Assembly: GCA_026826555.1 (NCBI GenBank)
Contig: JAKSZT010037276.1
Span: 673,256 to 737,255, forward strand
Source: Tolypeutes matacus
Lineage: Eukaryota > Chordata > Mammalia > Cingulata > Chlamyphoridae
Reading direction: 5' to 3'
Length of the DNA: 64,000 bases
Both the position numbers and the translations under genes were made by a program. Below the pieces are notes generated by a model that was not told where the DNA came from, did not search any database, and was given only the letters and a program-made list of their open reading frames with translations. Positions 1-11,070 of the stretch are shown here, piece by piece; the first letter of the stretch is position 1; every line of letters begins with the position of its first letter.

Positions 1-590
1 TAAGCTTTCTGATGAGCAATCTCCTCTCATTCAACTTGTATTCCTTAATATATAATGCATCATTTGTCTCTGGTTGCTTTCAAGGCTTTTTCTTTATCTT
101 TAGTTTTGAGAAGTTTTATTATGACATATCTAAGTCTGAATTTCTTTTGTTTTTTTCTATTTGGTGTTTGCTTAGCTTCTTGAATCTATAATTTTATGCT
201 TTTCACCAAATTTGGGTATCCATCTGGCATCAGTTTTTCAAATGTTATTTAAGCCCCAATCTCTTTTCTTGTCTCCATCTGGGACTCTAATAATACAAAT
301 GTTGGATCTTTTGTTATTGTCTCACAGTTCCCTGAAAGTCTGTTTTTTTTTTTTTTTTTAATGTATTTTCTTTCCCGTGTTCAAACTGCAAATTCTATTA
401 TTCTATATTTGAATTTACTGATTCCCTCCTCTGTCATCTCCACTGCTGTATTATGCCCTTCCAGAGAGTTTTTTTTTTTAAATTTCAGCTATTATTCAAT
501 ATAATTTCCATTTGTTTATTTTTATAATGTCCTTTTTTTCATTTCTTTTAAGGTAATTCATAGTTGCTTGTTGAAACATTTTTATAATAG
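1..590 (-). mobile_element. L1 LINE fragment, ORF1 region, antisense
   Basis: The + strand reads as the complement of an L1 ORF1 region. The phrases around 85-130 and 275-320 parallel the antisense ORF1 of the younger L1 at 43.3-44.3 kb. No frame is open over any length, so this is an old decayed copy. T-runs near 340-360 and 470-480 are A-runs of the element. Confidence 0.55.
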
Positions 591-1500
591 CTTTTTTTTT
601 TTAATCAAAAATTTATTCCTACAGCAGGGAAGAAATAAAGCTAGCATTTCTAAGAACAAGAACATTCAGATATCAGAAGAAAATTGCTAAATTCAGTATT
701 GATTTAAAAACAAGATATTGGTCTTATGTGTATTAATCCAGCACTATTACTTTCTCAGTTCAAACAACCCAAACTAAACAAATAAAATGCCTGCTGATTT
801 ATTTTTTGCTCATTTTGACAAGAGATCTTTTGATGTTGAGTTTATCCACAAAAACATTTGATCTTCCATTTTCAAAGGCTGGACTTTGGTGATTTCTCCC
901 TTCTTGTAATTTCATGGAATCCTGAATTTCATGACCAACACTTTGCATTCTAGTGTTTTTTAGATTGTGCCCTCATCCCCCTGGGTCTGTACTTCAAAAC
1001 CTCATCTTGCCACTCATCATCAAAAGCATACTCATCATTCATATTGATGAACTCTTGATTGACCTCTTCATCTACAGGTCTGCTGTTCCTTGACTTTTTA
1101 ATAACATGAGCTTGGTCATGGATATGATGACCAACAGCCATTATTTCTAGTACACAGTCAGAATCTCTTAATGTTCTTCTAGTTTCCTTTATTCCTCCAG
1201 GAGCCATATGGGTTTGAGTTGAGGCCTGGAAAACATTTGGCGGCTCATCTTCTACTTTGGAATAGGTCATAACTGAGGAAGAGCAAAATGAATGTCCATT
1301 TGAATCCATTGAAAGCTGACCAAAGTTTCTTTGTAATTCCTGCATACTGTTTCACATACTTAACATCATTTGGTCCATTGCCTGAAAAGGGTTGACATCT
1401 GTACGAGTCAAGGAATCTTCACCAACATCACATCCTCTATGATGATGAGATCTCTTCCTCATTCCATATTTCTGAGTTCTCCTATGCTTGTCTTTTATGT
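591..1500 (-). pseudogene. MLF1: MLF1 (myeloid leukemia factor 1) processed pseudogene
   Basis: Reading the minus strand, 1345-950 gives an MLF1-like protein stretch with the family's hallmark segments: NGHSFCSSSVMTYSK, APGGIKETRR, GHHIHDQAHVIKK and EEVNQEFINMN. Homology continues upstream across an in-frame TGA at 1354-1352 (DVNPFQAMDQMM) to about 1450-1500. Downstream it continues in another frame after a frameshift near 960 and reaches a stop at 801-799 behind SKK. The introns of MLF1 are absent, and an A-run (T-run on the + strand, 591-602) follows the 3' UTR, so this is an L1-mediated retrocopy. The N-terminal third is missing or unrecognisable. It lies antisense in or beside the BTNL-like gene. 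With a stop and a frameshift it is not expected to make MLF1. Target duplications were not resolved. Confidence 0.9.
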
Positions 1501-2394
1501 TATTTACAGGATTTATAAATTTACTCTGAGGGAGGAACAGGGAGAAACAAATGTATACTAATTTATCTGCCCCGCCCCATTCTTTGTGCTTACACCATCA
1601 TTCCTTCATTCATTTATTCATTCAACAAACATTTGTTAGGCTCCATGCCCTTGTCTAGATGCTGAGATATGGAGATGAGCAATAACAAAGGATCAAATAG
1701 AGATCACCTCTGTAAGGGTTGCTCCCTTGTCTCTCCATTCATAAGCTAGGATATCAGGCTAATGCTTTCCTTAGCTTCCAGTTAGTTCTATTGAATCTAT
1801 GTACCAAATAGCTACTGCTCCTCTCTCTTCTTTTCTCATAGCCTCCTAGTTTTCCAGGTCTTCTCCTCTCTCACTTGAGTGACTTCAGTGGCAGACTGGA
1901 TGGTCATTCTGTTCCTGAAGGGTTCCTGTGATTCCTCATTGATGCTGCTGCCTGGGGGGAGTTCTCTAAGATGTAGGTCTGGTCATAACTCCTACCTGCT
2001 AGAAGCCAGTCAACAGGTATACAGGATTAGAGTACCTCCAGGACATGAGTTCCCACTGCTAAGGACAGTGCATTCATAGTCCCCATGGCCTGCCTCTGTG
2101 CATCACTCAGATATGACCTCACTTTCATGCCTTCTTGAAAATCACAGTCCAGAAATACCAAATTCTGCTTGAACACACTACAGCATGTCTGCCCACCACA
2201 CCATGGTATATATTTGTCCCTCTGCATGGCATGCTAATGCCTCTCCCCACCTTGTCCACCTACAAAACTCCTATTCATCAGACACAGCAAGGTGCAATGT
2301 CACCCATGACATTCCCTGAGAGTTCATCTCTCTCTCTCTGTCTTTGTCCTAACTTGATCGTGCTTCCATGGATACAATTACAATGAAATATATT
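1501..2394. other. No recognised gene; small ancient repeat
   Basis: Nothing here codes convincingly. 1600-1690 resembles an ancient mammalian L2/MIR-type end (ttcattcattcaacaaa-like). I looked for the missing butyrophilin IgV exon, including its conserved GLYxC-type second cysteine motif, and did not find it. The short open frames at 1879-2227 on both strands have no familiar domain. Confidence 0.4.
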
Positions 2395-2525
2395 TGTTTG
2401 CATTTTTCTATGTTTAGTCAGTGAGCTCCTCATAGAAAGGGCTCTGTCTTAAACATGTCATCATTTTTAATGCTTAGGAATAGCCAAGCATATAGTAGTT
2501 GTTAAGTAAATGTTGAATGAACAAA
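2395..2525 (+). repeat. Ancient LINE2/MIR-type fragment
   Basis: The text runs from 'gagctcctcatagaaaggg' through 'agcatatagtagttgttaag' to 'aatgttgaatgaa'. This follows the 3' end shared by old mammalian L2/MIR elements (gctc-x-gagggcaggg ... cacatagtaggtgctcaataaatgttgaatgaa). It sits just upstream of the Ig-like exon. Confidence 0.5.
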
Positions 2526-2674
2526 GAGCATGGGAGCACTTACAGTACTGTTTCTGTTAGGTGTGTGTAAAAGAAATAAGGGGACAAAAGTTATGTGCTT
2601 GATGAACCTGGATCAGAACAGCTGTGGCCTGTTATATGATCTCTGCTTTCATCCCTTCCCTGTTTTCTTCCCAG

Positions 2675-2950
2675 CACTGGGCTCAACTCCTCTTGTTTCT
2701 ATCATGGGATATGCTTATGGAGAAATCCAGTTATGCTGCCAGTCTTGGGGTTGGTTCCCTAGGCCTACGGTGAAGTGGAAAGGACCACAGGGACATGATT
2801 TGCCCTCAGACTCCAAGGTGAATGCAAACAAGCATGGCCTGTTTGATGTGGAGACCTACCTTACGGTCCAAGAAAATACCAGGAACATATTATGTTTCAT
2901 ACAGAATGTTGACCAGAACCTAACAGTGGAATCCAAGATATGGATAGGAG
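2675..2950 (+). CDS. BTNL3/BTNL8-like gene: Ig constant-like exon
   Basis: Butyrophilin-like proteins are B7-related membrane proteins (IgV, IgC, transmembrane, B30.2) that regulate T cells; BTNL3 and BTNL8 act on intraepithelial gamma-delta T cells. This exon encodes the IgC-like domain. It is 276 nt and open throughout, with the two domain cysteines (QLCCQSWGWFP near the start, NILCFIQN near the end) and the butyrophilin-type GWFPRPTVKW segment. The acceptor is a pyrimidine tract plus CAG ending at 2674, and the donor gtgagt starts at 2951. It begins and ends in phase 1: the last G plus AG of the transmembrane exon gives WIGETFF, as expected for the family. No leader or IgV exon is visible upstream in the window. 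The next exon is about 7.3 kb away, across an intron filled with repeats. Confidence 0.88.
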
Positions 2951-3099
2951 GTGAGTGGACAGGAGGAGGTGAAAAGAGGGGGATGCTTGGGTACCCAGAG
3001 GGAGAACAGGAGCCTCTATCTAAGGATTATTGTTTAGTATTGCCAAGTTTTAATGATTCATTTTTAAAGTCAAAATTCAATGATTTAAAAAAATAAAAT

Positions 3100-3690
3100 C
3101 AATAAAATTTTGAGTAGGTGGATACAGAATCACTTACTATTGCAAATGAGTAGAATTAAAAATTTTTTCAACACATAATCGCCCATATAGTACACCCCTT
3201 TACACTCAAAACATAATAAACTTAAGAAGGCTAACTGTAGAACCAAGAAAATTAGTTTAACTATTTTTTAGAAAACATATTGAATTACTATCTATGAAAC
3301 AGAATAGAATAAAAAGAAAGATAATTTAGGAAGGATTCAAAAAACAATAGGATAATGCAAACTCAAATATGTCAGTAATCATGATCAATGTAAAAAGACT
3401 TAATTTACCAGTGAAAAGACAAAGGATATCAGACTGGATTAAAGTATTCTAATTGTTGCAATTCAAAAGAAGAAAATGTAAAATATATGAGATATTCATT
3501 GAAAAGAAAAAGTCAAAAAAGACACACCAGACAAATATTAACCAAAGGAGGACAAAATAAATATAATATGTTGTTAAGAAAAGAAAAAAAATAGTTTTAA
3601 ATAAAAAAGCATTATAAGAGATAGTTCCTTCATAAGTATAAAAAGTTAATTCACCAGGAAATGTAAAAATTTAAAATATATATACACCTT
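3100..3690 (+). mobile_element. L1 fragment in butyrophilin-like intron
   Basis: From about 3300 the text resembles the start of L1 ORF2 ('aagacttaatttaccagtg' ... 'ggatatcagactggattaaa'), heavily decayed. 3100-3300 is AT-rich and unassigned. Confidence 0.45.
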
Positions 3691-3885
3691 GGGGAGCGGA
3701 TGTGGCTCAAGCATTTGGGCACCCACTTCCCACATGGTAGGTCCCAGGTTCAGTTCCTGGTACCTCCTAAAAATGAACAGACAAGTGGACACAATGAGCA
3801 GACACAATGAGCAGAGATAGTGAGCAGACAAAGAGCAGAAACAATGAGCAAACAGACAAGGGAGCCATCTCGGGCATGTAGGATG
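3691..3885 (+). mobile_element. DAS-type tRNA-derived SINE
   Basis: The tRNA-Ala-like head (gagcggatgtggctcaag; ggtcccaggttcagttcc) is followed by a tail of repeated 'gagcagacaa' units and 'gagccatctcgg'. Similar short sequences flank it, tatatatacacctt before 3691 and tatatatatacctt after 3885, as expected for an L1-driven target duplication. Confidence 0.85.
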
Positions 3886-3900
3886 TATATATATATACCT

Positions 3901-4334
3901 TATATTAGTTAGGGGACTCTAGGGAAACAGAACCAATAGGAGATATCTGTAAGTACTATGAGATTATATAAAATTGTCTTACGCAACTGTGGGGATGTAC
4001 CAGTCCAAATTCCAGAAGGCAGCATGCAAGCCAGGAATTCTGATGAAGGCCCTTAATGAGTTCCCCAGGAGACACTGGTTGTCTGAAGTAGAGATGGAAA
4101 TTCTCTCTGAATGCTGAAAACTTCTTATAAGGCCCTCAATTGATTGGATGAGATGTCACTCATTGCTGAAAGCAATCTCCTCAGTTGATTGTAGATGTAA
4201 TCAGCCAGAGATGCAATCAATTTACCAATAATTAAAGTGCATGAAATGCCCTTGCATTAAAATTAGCCTAGTACCTGCTTGACCAAAACAATCAGGCACC
4301 ATTATCTGACCAAGCTGACACAGCCTAACCATCA
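3901..4334 (-). mobile_element. ERVL-type LTR (3' LTR of antisense provirus)
   Basis: On the minus strand it begins TGATGGTTAGGCTGTGTCAG and ends in the complement of tatattagttaggggactc. This matches the LTR at 33719-34169, whose 3' end reads 'ccctgactaataca'. It adjoins ERVL internal sequence to its right, so it is the 3' LTR of a minus-strand provirus. Confidence 0.7.
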
Positions 4335-7300
4335 TGGTCTACCCCTTGTCAACTTGGAAGCCATACACATCACATTAAATGATATTTAATCTCTAAATAA
4401 AGGCAATTACAAATATTTTTTCCACCTTACAATACTCAGCTGTCCTGCATACAACCAGAAATACACTAAATCCCTCCAGAATAGGGTACAAGTCTTTGGG
4501 TAATATTCACTCTTAAACTTAACACCCTTAAATACTATGTCATGAAACTAATACAACTTATATCATATGATTAAGGGGTAAGATAGGGAGAAAGCAAAGA
4601 TATTCATTTTATGTATATATACAAACATACTCATAACAAGACAAGGAAGAAATATTCGTGACTAGTACAGTATTCATTTCTGTAACTGGTCACATGGTCA
4701 TAGTTTGTATTTATCACTACCTTCTTCCACTACCCATTCCATGTTCCCTTTACACTCAGCAAGCACCTCAGCTAGCTGTGGTTCTTTGCCTGGTGGGATG
4801 ACCCAACCCTTCATTCCTGAGGATTCTGGGCCATTGTTAGTCTTGCCTAGATTGGGTTGTTGCAATTTTCCGAAGTCACTTGCCACAAATTGAAGCAAGA
4901 TGGTAGGGGATGTCTGCAAGGGTTCAGCCTTCCTTCTTCCTCTTAAGTATCCTGGTCCCAGCTTCTTCTGATCTCAGCTGTAGGCTGGCAAAAGTCTAGT
5001 CTCTCTCCCCAGGGCTCATTTCTTTCCAGGCTCAGCTGCTCTGTTCTCTTCAGAAGGTCAACTGTAGACTATCAGGCTCATCTCTCTTCCCAGGGCTTCT
5101 GCCATGTCTAATGAGCTGATTCTCTTCCTCTGTTTATCTTCTCTGTGCCTCTACTTCCATGTTAGAGTCTGTTTTGTCAGCCCACCAAGTGGGCTGGGAC
5201 TAATGCTGATTCTCACTCTAATGATGTGGTTGAATTTAAGCCCTAATCTTAACATAAGTTAATCAAGATATCTCAGCTGAATCTAATACAATCAAAGGGT
5301 TATCATGCCCAGGGGAACAGACCAGTTAACAAACATATTTCTCTTCTTGGAATTCATAAATAATCTCAAACTGCCACACTCATGTAACTTTCTTGTGCCT
5401 TCAGGACCATCTTGAGCCCTATTTCGTATATACCACTTTCATTTTATGATGAAGTGCTGCTGTGCATGCCCAAATTTATGGTTTGGCAGGTTAAACAATA
5501 TCCAAATCATGAGAGGCAGCACAGGTCTCATGGTAACTTGGTGGCCCATAGTTAAACAGTCTCTGCTAAGACTGAGTAGCTGGCCAAAAAGCTGTTTCTC
5601 AAAAGAAGAGTAGTTATCACTAGAGGATGGCAGGGATTTTTTCCAAAACCCTAAGGCTCTACATTGTGATTCTCCTATAGGGAAATCTGTATTTACCACT
5701 GATACTTCCAGCACCATTGGATCTGCTACATCATATAGCTCAAGTGGCAGTGAAGCTTGTACAGCAGCCTGGACTTGTCACAGAGCCTCCTCTTGTTCCA
5801 TTCCCCACTGAAAACTAGCAGCTTTTATGATCATTCAGTAAATGGGCTGGGATAGCACACCCAAAAGAGCAATACATTGTCTCAAAAATCCAAAAAGGCC
5901 AACTAAGCTCTGTGCCTTTTTTTTTAGTCATAGGAAGGATCAGATGCATTCGCTTATCCTTCAATTTAGTGCCCTCCCAACTCTGGACACCTAGAAATTT
6001 CACCAAAGTGGGAGACCCCTGTATTTTGTTGGATTTATCTCCCATCCTCTGACACACAAATGCCTTACCAATAAGTCTAGAGTAGTTATTACTTCTTGCT
6101 CACCTGGTTCAATCAACATGATATCATCAATGGGTCATTGTGATGTCAGTCAAGGGGAGAGACAATCAAGGTCCCTGTGGACAATATTATGACATAGGGC
6201 TGGAGAATGGAAATAACTCTGAGTTAGGACAGTGAAGGTATATTGCTGGCCTTGTCAGACAAGCTGAAACAAATTATTTCTGGTGGTCCTTACTAACAGC
6301 AGTTGAGATAAAAAGTATTTGTCAGATCAATATCTGCATACCAGTTACCAGGGGATGTATTGATTTGCTCAAGTAATTATACCACGTCTGGAATAGCAGC
6401 TGCAGTTGTAATCATCACCTGGTTAAGTGTATGATTATCTACTATCATCCTCCAAGATTCATCTGTTTACTGCACAGACCAAATAGTAGTCTTGAATGGG
6501 GATGTATTGGGAATCGCCACCACTGCATCCTTCAAATCCTTGATGGTGTCACTCATCTCTGCAATCTCTGCAAGAATCTGGTATTGCTTTTGATTTACTA
6601 TTTTGCTTGGTAGAGGCAGTTCTAATGGCTTCCACTTGGCCTTTCTTACCAAAATAGCCCTCGCTCCACAAGCCAGATAGAAATGTGGGTGTTCTGCCAA
6701 TTACTGAGTATGTCCATTCCTATTACCTATTCTGAACTGGGAAAATGGCCACAGAATTGGGTTTGGTGACCCACTGGACCCACTGTGCAGTGTACCTGAG
6801 CTAAAACTCTATTGATCATCTGGCCTCCATAAGCCCCTCCTCTGACTGGTGGACCACATGGACATTTTGGGTCTTCTGGAATTAACTTCACTTCTGAGCC
6901 AGTGTTTAATAATTCCAGAAATGTCCAATCATTTCCTTAGTTACCCGAGTAAAAAGTGGTAGGTCTCTTTGGTGAAGGCTGGGAGGAAGATTAACAGTAT
7001 ATACTTTTGGCAGTGTAACAGGGTCTTTCTCCAAGTGTACCTGGCCTTCCCTTTTTCAAGGGGCTCTGGGTCTGTAAACTGCCTCAGGTCAGCAAATTAA
7101 GTGGCCATGACTTTCTGCTTCTGCAATTCAAGTTAGACCTAGAACTCTACTACTCGTACTGGTCAAGGAGGAATTTAGTAGACTGCCCATCTATTTTACT
7201 TCTAGGTATACAATGATCTATTAGCCAACACCATAGGTCTGTGTGACGCAGACTATTTTGATTGTTGCTTTGAGTTTGCCTTTCATTATAGTAGTCCCAC

Positions 7301-7576
7301 TCACCTTATCTTTGGCAATTAAGTGCTGCCACTTGACTTCTGCCAACCCGGGATCCAATCATCCCCAGAATGTTTAAGGATCCTAGTTCAGTGACAGTAG
7401 GTCCCAAGATAATATCTGACTGACAAAGAAGAACAACCACAGAGCTCTTCAGGGAAAATGGAGTTAGTTTCACAAATTTATTCCTCACAGTCGTGGTGAA
7501 AAGTATGTCCTCTGGACATTCCTGGTGTGGGTGAGCAGGTCTTACATGGTAAATCCATTCTAACATTCCAATCTCT
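4335..7576 (-). mobile_element. ERVL internal region, decayed pol, antisense
   Basis: Remains of an endogenous retrovirus-L provirus lie on the minus strand. Broken pol-like segments read right to left. A protease-side segment is around 7566-7306 and the start of reverse transcriptase around 6700-6467. A reverse transcriptase connection segment (LVKFLGVQ ... LKDK) is at 6057-5815 and an RNase H-side segment (LGFWKKSLPSSSDNYS, LTMGHQVTMRP) at 5717-5439. A 3' pol end segment (GWVIPPGKEPQLAEV) is at 4919-4698. Stops and frame breaks separate all of them. Gag is essentially missing and no env was seen, which is normal for ERVL. The order LTR-pol-LTR and the family-typical segments make the class assignment fairly safe. 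It cannot produce virus. Confidence 0.75.
4873..5378 (-). mobile_element. Truncated ERVL-type LTR nested in the provirus
   Basis: The right end (aattcataaataatctcaaactgccaca) is the complement of the TGT(A/G)(A/G)CAGTTTGA...TTTATGAATTCC start shared with the LTRs at 25810, 52697 and 57975. The inner part (ggctctgcc, ctgtagactatcaggc, tcttcccagggcttct) matches the LTR at 52697-53253. The left part of that LTR is missing, so the copy is truncated or rearranged. Confidence 0.6.
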
Positions 7577-7640
7577 GTAAGTCTTGACCAAACAACTGGG
7601 CACCATTACCTGACCAAGTTGACACAGCTTAACTATCACA
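7577..7640 (-). mobile_element. Remnant 5' LTR of the antisense ERVL
   Basis: About 60 nt (caaacaactgggcaccattacctgaccaagttgacacag...atcaca) match the outer end of the LTR at 3901-4334. They lie directly beside protease-side pol, so most of this LTR and gag have been deleted. Confidence 0.65.
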
Positions 7641-10160
7641 CACTTAATAATATATCTTTAACATATATAAAGAAAACAGCAATAAAAGTATAAGGTGAAA
7701 TTGATATAAGTTCCAACACTGCTTAAATAAGTAGAAAAAATTAGAAAGATTATAGAATATTTGAACTTCAAATTAACAAGTCTCATCTAACAGATATTAA
7801 TAGAAGTTGCATCCCAAATTTGGAAAATAAATATTATTTTGAAACACATATTGAACATCTATAAAATCTCACCAGGTACAAACAAAATGGTTTTCAGAAA
7901 ATCTGAAGGAATTGGCATCCTACAAATGACAATTTCTAGCCACAATATAATTAAGTTAATGACATAATTAAAGATAATTTAAAGTTCTTATATGTTTGAA
8001 AATTTAAAACCACACTTCTAAATTAACTGGGAGGTCATTAAAAAAATCATAATGGTAATTAAACAATATTTAAACTGAACGATAACGAAATCACAATATA
8101 TCATAATGTGTTAAATGGCATTAATGTAATTTTCTAAGACAAAATTACATTTCAGAAAGTTCATAATAGAAATGAAAAAGCCCAAAATGTATCTGTTAGG
8201 AATCCATATTTGTTTCAGAATGAACTGAAACAGAACAGAATGATGGAAATCCTAGATGAAGGATTTACAGAAATAAAAAAACAAACTGCAGGTAAACAAA
8301 ACTAAACTTAAATATTTCAAAGTAATATTAAAATTGATAAGCTTTTAACAACGTCAATCAAGAATTAAAGAGAGAAACCATTAAACAGTGTAGAAATAAC
8401 AAATGGGAGGAACTAATAATACAGCAGATATTTAAAAGGTAATCTGGTTATGAATAACTTTGTGCTATTATATTTGAGATTGAATAAATTTAAAAGTTCC
8501 TAGAAAATATAAAATACAAAATGTGACTCAGGGAAAATAAACTACCTAACTAGGTCTATAATCACTGAAAGAATTTAATAATTGTTTGAAAGTCTTTTCA
8601 CAAAGAAGACATCAGGGCCACATTGCTTTGCCAAAATGCAAGTTTTCAAGAAAATTGCCTTCAATGAAACTGACAATTCCAAAACAGTGTATATTAAACT
8701 CATTTGCTTAGGTTAACATAATTTTGATACCAATATAGACAAAAGTGGTTTGTAAAAAGAAATATACTGGCCAAGCTTACTCAAAATCATAGATGTAAAA
8801 TTCCTATTTGAAATTTGGTAAACCCAATTCACATGTGTGTAAATACCATAATACATCATAACCGAAGAGAGCTTATCTTGGAATAAAAGGTTAGTTCAAC
8901 ACTGGGATATATATTAATGTAATTATTTCCTTAATGAATTAAAGGAGAAAAACTATAATTTTCTCAATGGCTATAGAGAAAGCATAGATAAATTTCAAAA
9001 TCCATTCATAAAACTCTTGTCAATCTAGTAATAGAAGAGATATTCTAATGAATCTAGAAATAAAAAAGACCTCCTTAATCTCACAAAAAATACCTAAAAT
9101 ACCTAGAACAAACATGATACACAATGATACATTATTTAAATATTAAAAACCTTTAGCATACATCATACATAATGATATGTCATTTAAAATTAGGAACTTA
9201 AGGCTGACTGCATTGAACATTTCTATTCAATATTATACTGGAGTAATAAAAGTTGCAATAAGGGAAGAAAATGAAAAAGGAGTTATAACTTTTAGAAAGG
9301 AAGAAAGAGAATGGCCATTGTTCACAGTTATATGATGATATACACTGAAAGTCCAATCATAAACAAATTCATAATATTCACTGTAATGAGATTAATAAAT
9401 AACATATGTTGCATTTGTATATACCAACAAAGATAGATAAATCAACATGCCTTATGTAATAACAATAAAAATTACTAGGAAAAAATATTTGCAAACTGTT
9501 ATTGAAAGACATTGTAAAACTTTATTAAAAGGCATTAAGGAAACTGAGATAGGAAGAGAGATATGATATTATCCAGATATGATGAGTCCCAGAATTGACC
9601 TATGCATTCAATACAGTTCCATTCAACATTTGAGCAGAGTTTCCTTAGAACTTAAAAAATCAATTTCAAAATTTATGTGGAGGAGCAAATGGCCAAGAAT
9701 TGCCAAAGCAAGGTTGAATAAGAAGAGTTGAGAAGCTTAACTTAGTATATGTGTGTGTGTGTGTCTATTTATATATATCAAGATATATCCTAGTGTTGTG
9801 ATAAATAAGCTAGTCAAAATTATTGACACACAGATAGATAAGTGGATCAAAGGCACAGAACAGAAAGCCTCAAAACATTTCTAAGCCAGAACAGAAACTT
9901 GATAGTAGACAGAGTTGCCATCCCGTGTAAGGTGTGTAAAGGAAAGTGGATTCAATAAATGATGCTGGCACAGCTGTTATCTATTTAGAAGAAAATGAAA
10001 TCTAATCTCTATCATATTTTAGATACAAAAATAAAATCCACACAGTTCAAGACTTATGCAGACAACTTGTGCAAAGTTTTCAACCTTTAGAAGAAAATAA
10101 AGAAAAATATCCTTTTCGTCTTGAGGTCCAAGAGGATTCCTTAAATAAGAATCAAATTGC
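7641..10160 (+). mobile_element. Old L1 (L1M-type) ORF2 and 3' part
   Basis: The stretch is AT-rich with decayed L1 ORF2 phrases in order, including 'aagacatcagggccacattgctttgcc' near 8605 and 'ggttagttcaacactgggata' near 8890. Further phrases are 'aaatttatgtggaggagcaaatggcc' near 9670 and 'gtggattcaataaatgatgctgg' near 9945. A short (tg)n tract lies at 9750-9765. No open frames of note. It fills the intron before the transmembrane exon. Confidence 0.65.
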
Positions 10161-10207
10161 CTTTGCTGTTCAGCAGTCATTAAGGGGTCTGTGGGGTTGT
10201 TTTACAG

Positions 10208-10321
10208 AGACATTTTTCAAGCCTTCGCCTTGGCGCTTGCCTTCCATTTTACTGGGATTACTCTGCTCTGGCCTATGTGTTTGCATCATTGGGTAGATGA
10301 TTTTTTTCTTCAAGTACCACA
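10208..10321 (+). CDS. BTNL3/BTNL8-like gene: transmembrane exon with premature TAG
   Basis: This 114-nt exon has acceptor ...ttttacag ending at 10207 and donor gtaagtg at 10322. Joined in phase 1 to the IgC exon it reads [29 protein letters not shown]. That is the juxtamembrane stretch and hydrophobic helix expected of BTNL3/BTNL8. A TAG stop then falls at 10294-10296, with MIFFFKYH continuing in the same frame to the donor. The stop cuts the protein at the inner face of the membrane and removes the whole cytoplasmic B30.2 part. Because several junctions lie downstream, a transcript would be expected to undergo nonsense-mediated decay. Everything else about the exon is well kept, so the stop may be recent, polymorphic or a sequencing error. 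Confidence 0.85.
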
Positions 10322-11049
10322 GTAAGTGAAATACAGATGTATGAGTCTGTGGCTTATTCATGCTTTCAGCAGGGCTGGGATCAGGGATGCTCCAAAGTAC
10401 CTCTCTGGTTTGGTCCTCCAGCCCTGGGACCAGGGGCCCATCTCCTGGACCACAAGGCCCACAGTCCTCATCCTCTTTCTGAAATGGCTTCATCAGGAAA
10501 GGCCAGCCCCTTCCAGACCCTTCCTATACTCCACACAGGGCTGGGAATTAGATGAAGAATGATTTTCCGTATATTTAGAACTTATATAAATTCTTTAGGG
10601 GAAGACCAAAACCCTTGTAAAAAAGTTTCCATGTGGTTGGAAAGGCTTTATGAAAGAAGAAATGAAAATGACTGAAATAAAATTTAAAAAATACCCAGCT
10701 TTTCACTGTCAATTGCCAATTTTGTACTCCTGGGGACAATACCTCTCCATTGAGAATACATGCCATAATCCCATCTCCCTCTCCCAGCTGCCACCTTTTC
10801 CAATCACCTTCACCTCCAGAGACTCCTAGATTGCAGAAATTCTTTTCAGCAATCCTATCCTGATCGCTTGTTTTTACCCCACATAGAGCTATATATTGGG
10901 GGAGGGGTGAGGGAGGTATAAAGGAGAGTTGTAGGAGATCCCTGGTCATGCAGACTTCACAGTTTGTCCCACCTGAGCAAGGAGCCTTGGTTGTGTTTGT
11001 ACCTTATGCAATCTTGTGCCAACCACTGAATAGTCTTTTTCTTTTTCAG
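10322..11049 (+). other. Intron, no recognised repeat
   Basis: Intron between the transmembrane exon and the first micro-exon. Short open frames occur on both strands at 10326-10562 and 10575-10949 but match nothing I recognise. GC content is higher than in the flanking L1. Confidence 0.4.
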
Positions 11050-11070
11050 AGAAACTCCAGGAAGAATTGG
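11050..11070 (+). CDS. BTNL-like micro-exon 1 (21 nt)
   Basis: The acceptor is tctttttctttttcag (ends 11049) and the donor gtaagt (starts 11071). With the phase-1 base from the transmembrane exon it encodes about seven residues of the coiled stalk (KKLQEEL). Butyrophilin-family genes typically carry such heptad exons between membrane helix and B30.2 domain. Confidence 0.8.

Noticed and set aside
1879..2227. Candidate IgV exon of the butyrophilin-like gene
   Set aside because: Neither strand shows the paired cysteines, the conserved GLYxC motif or usable splice sites in the right phase.
10170..10493. 107-codon minus-strand frame over the transmembrane exon
   Set aside because: It is antisense to a well-supported exon and its splice site; no family or start context.
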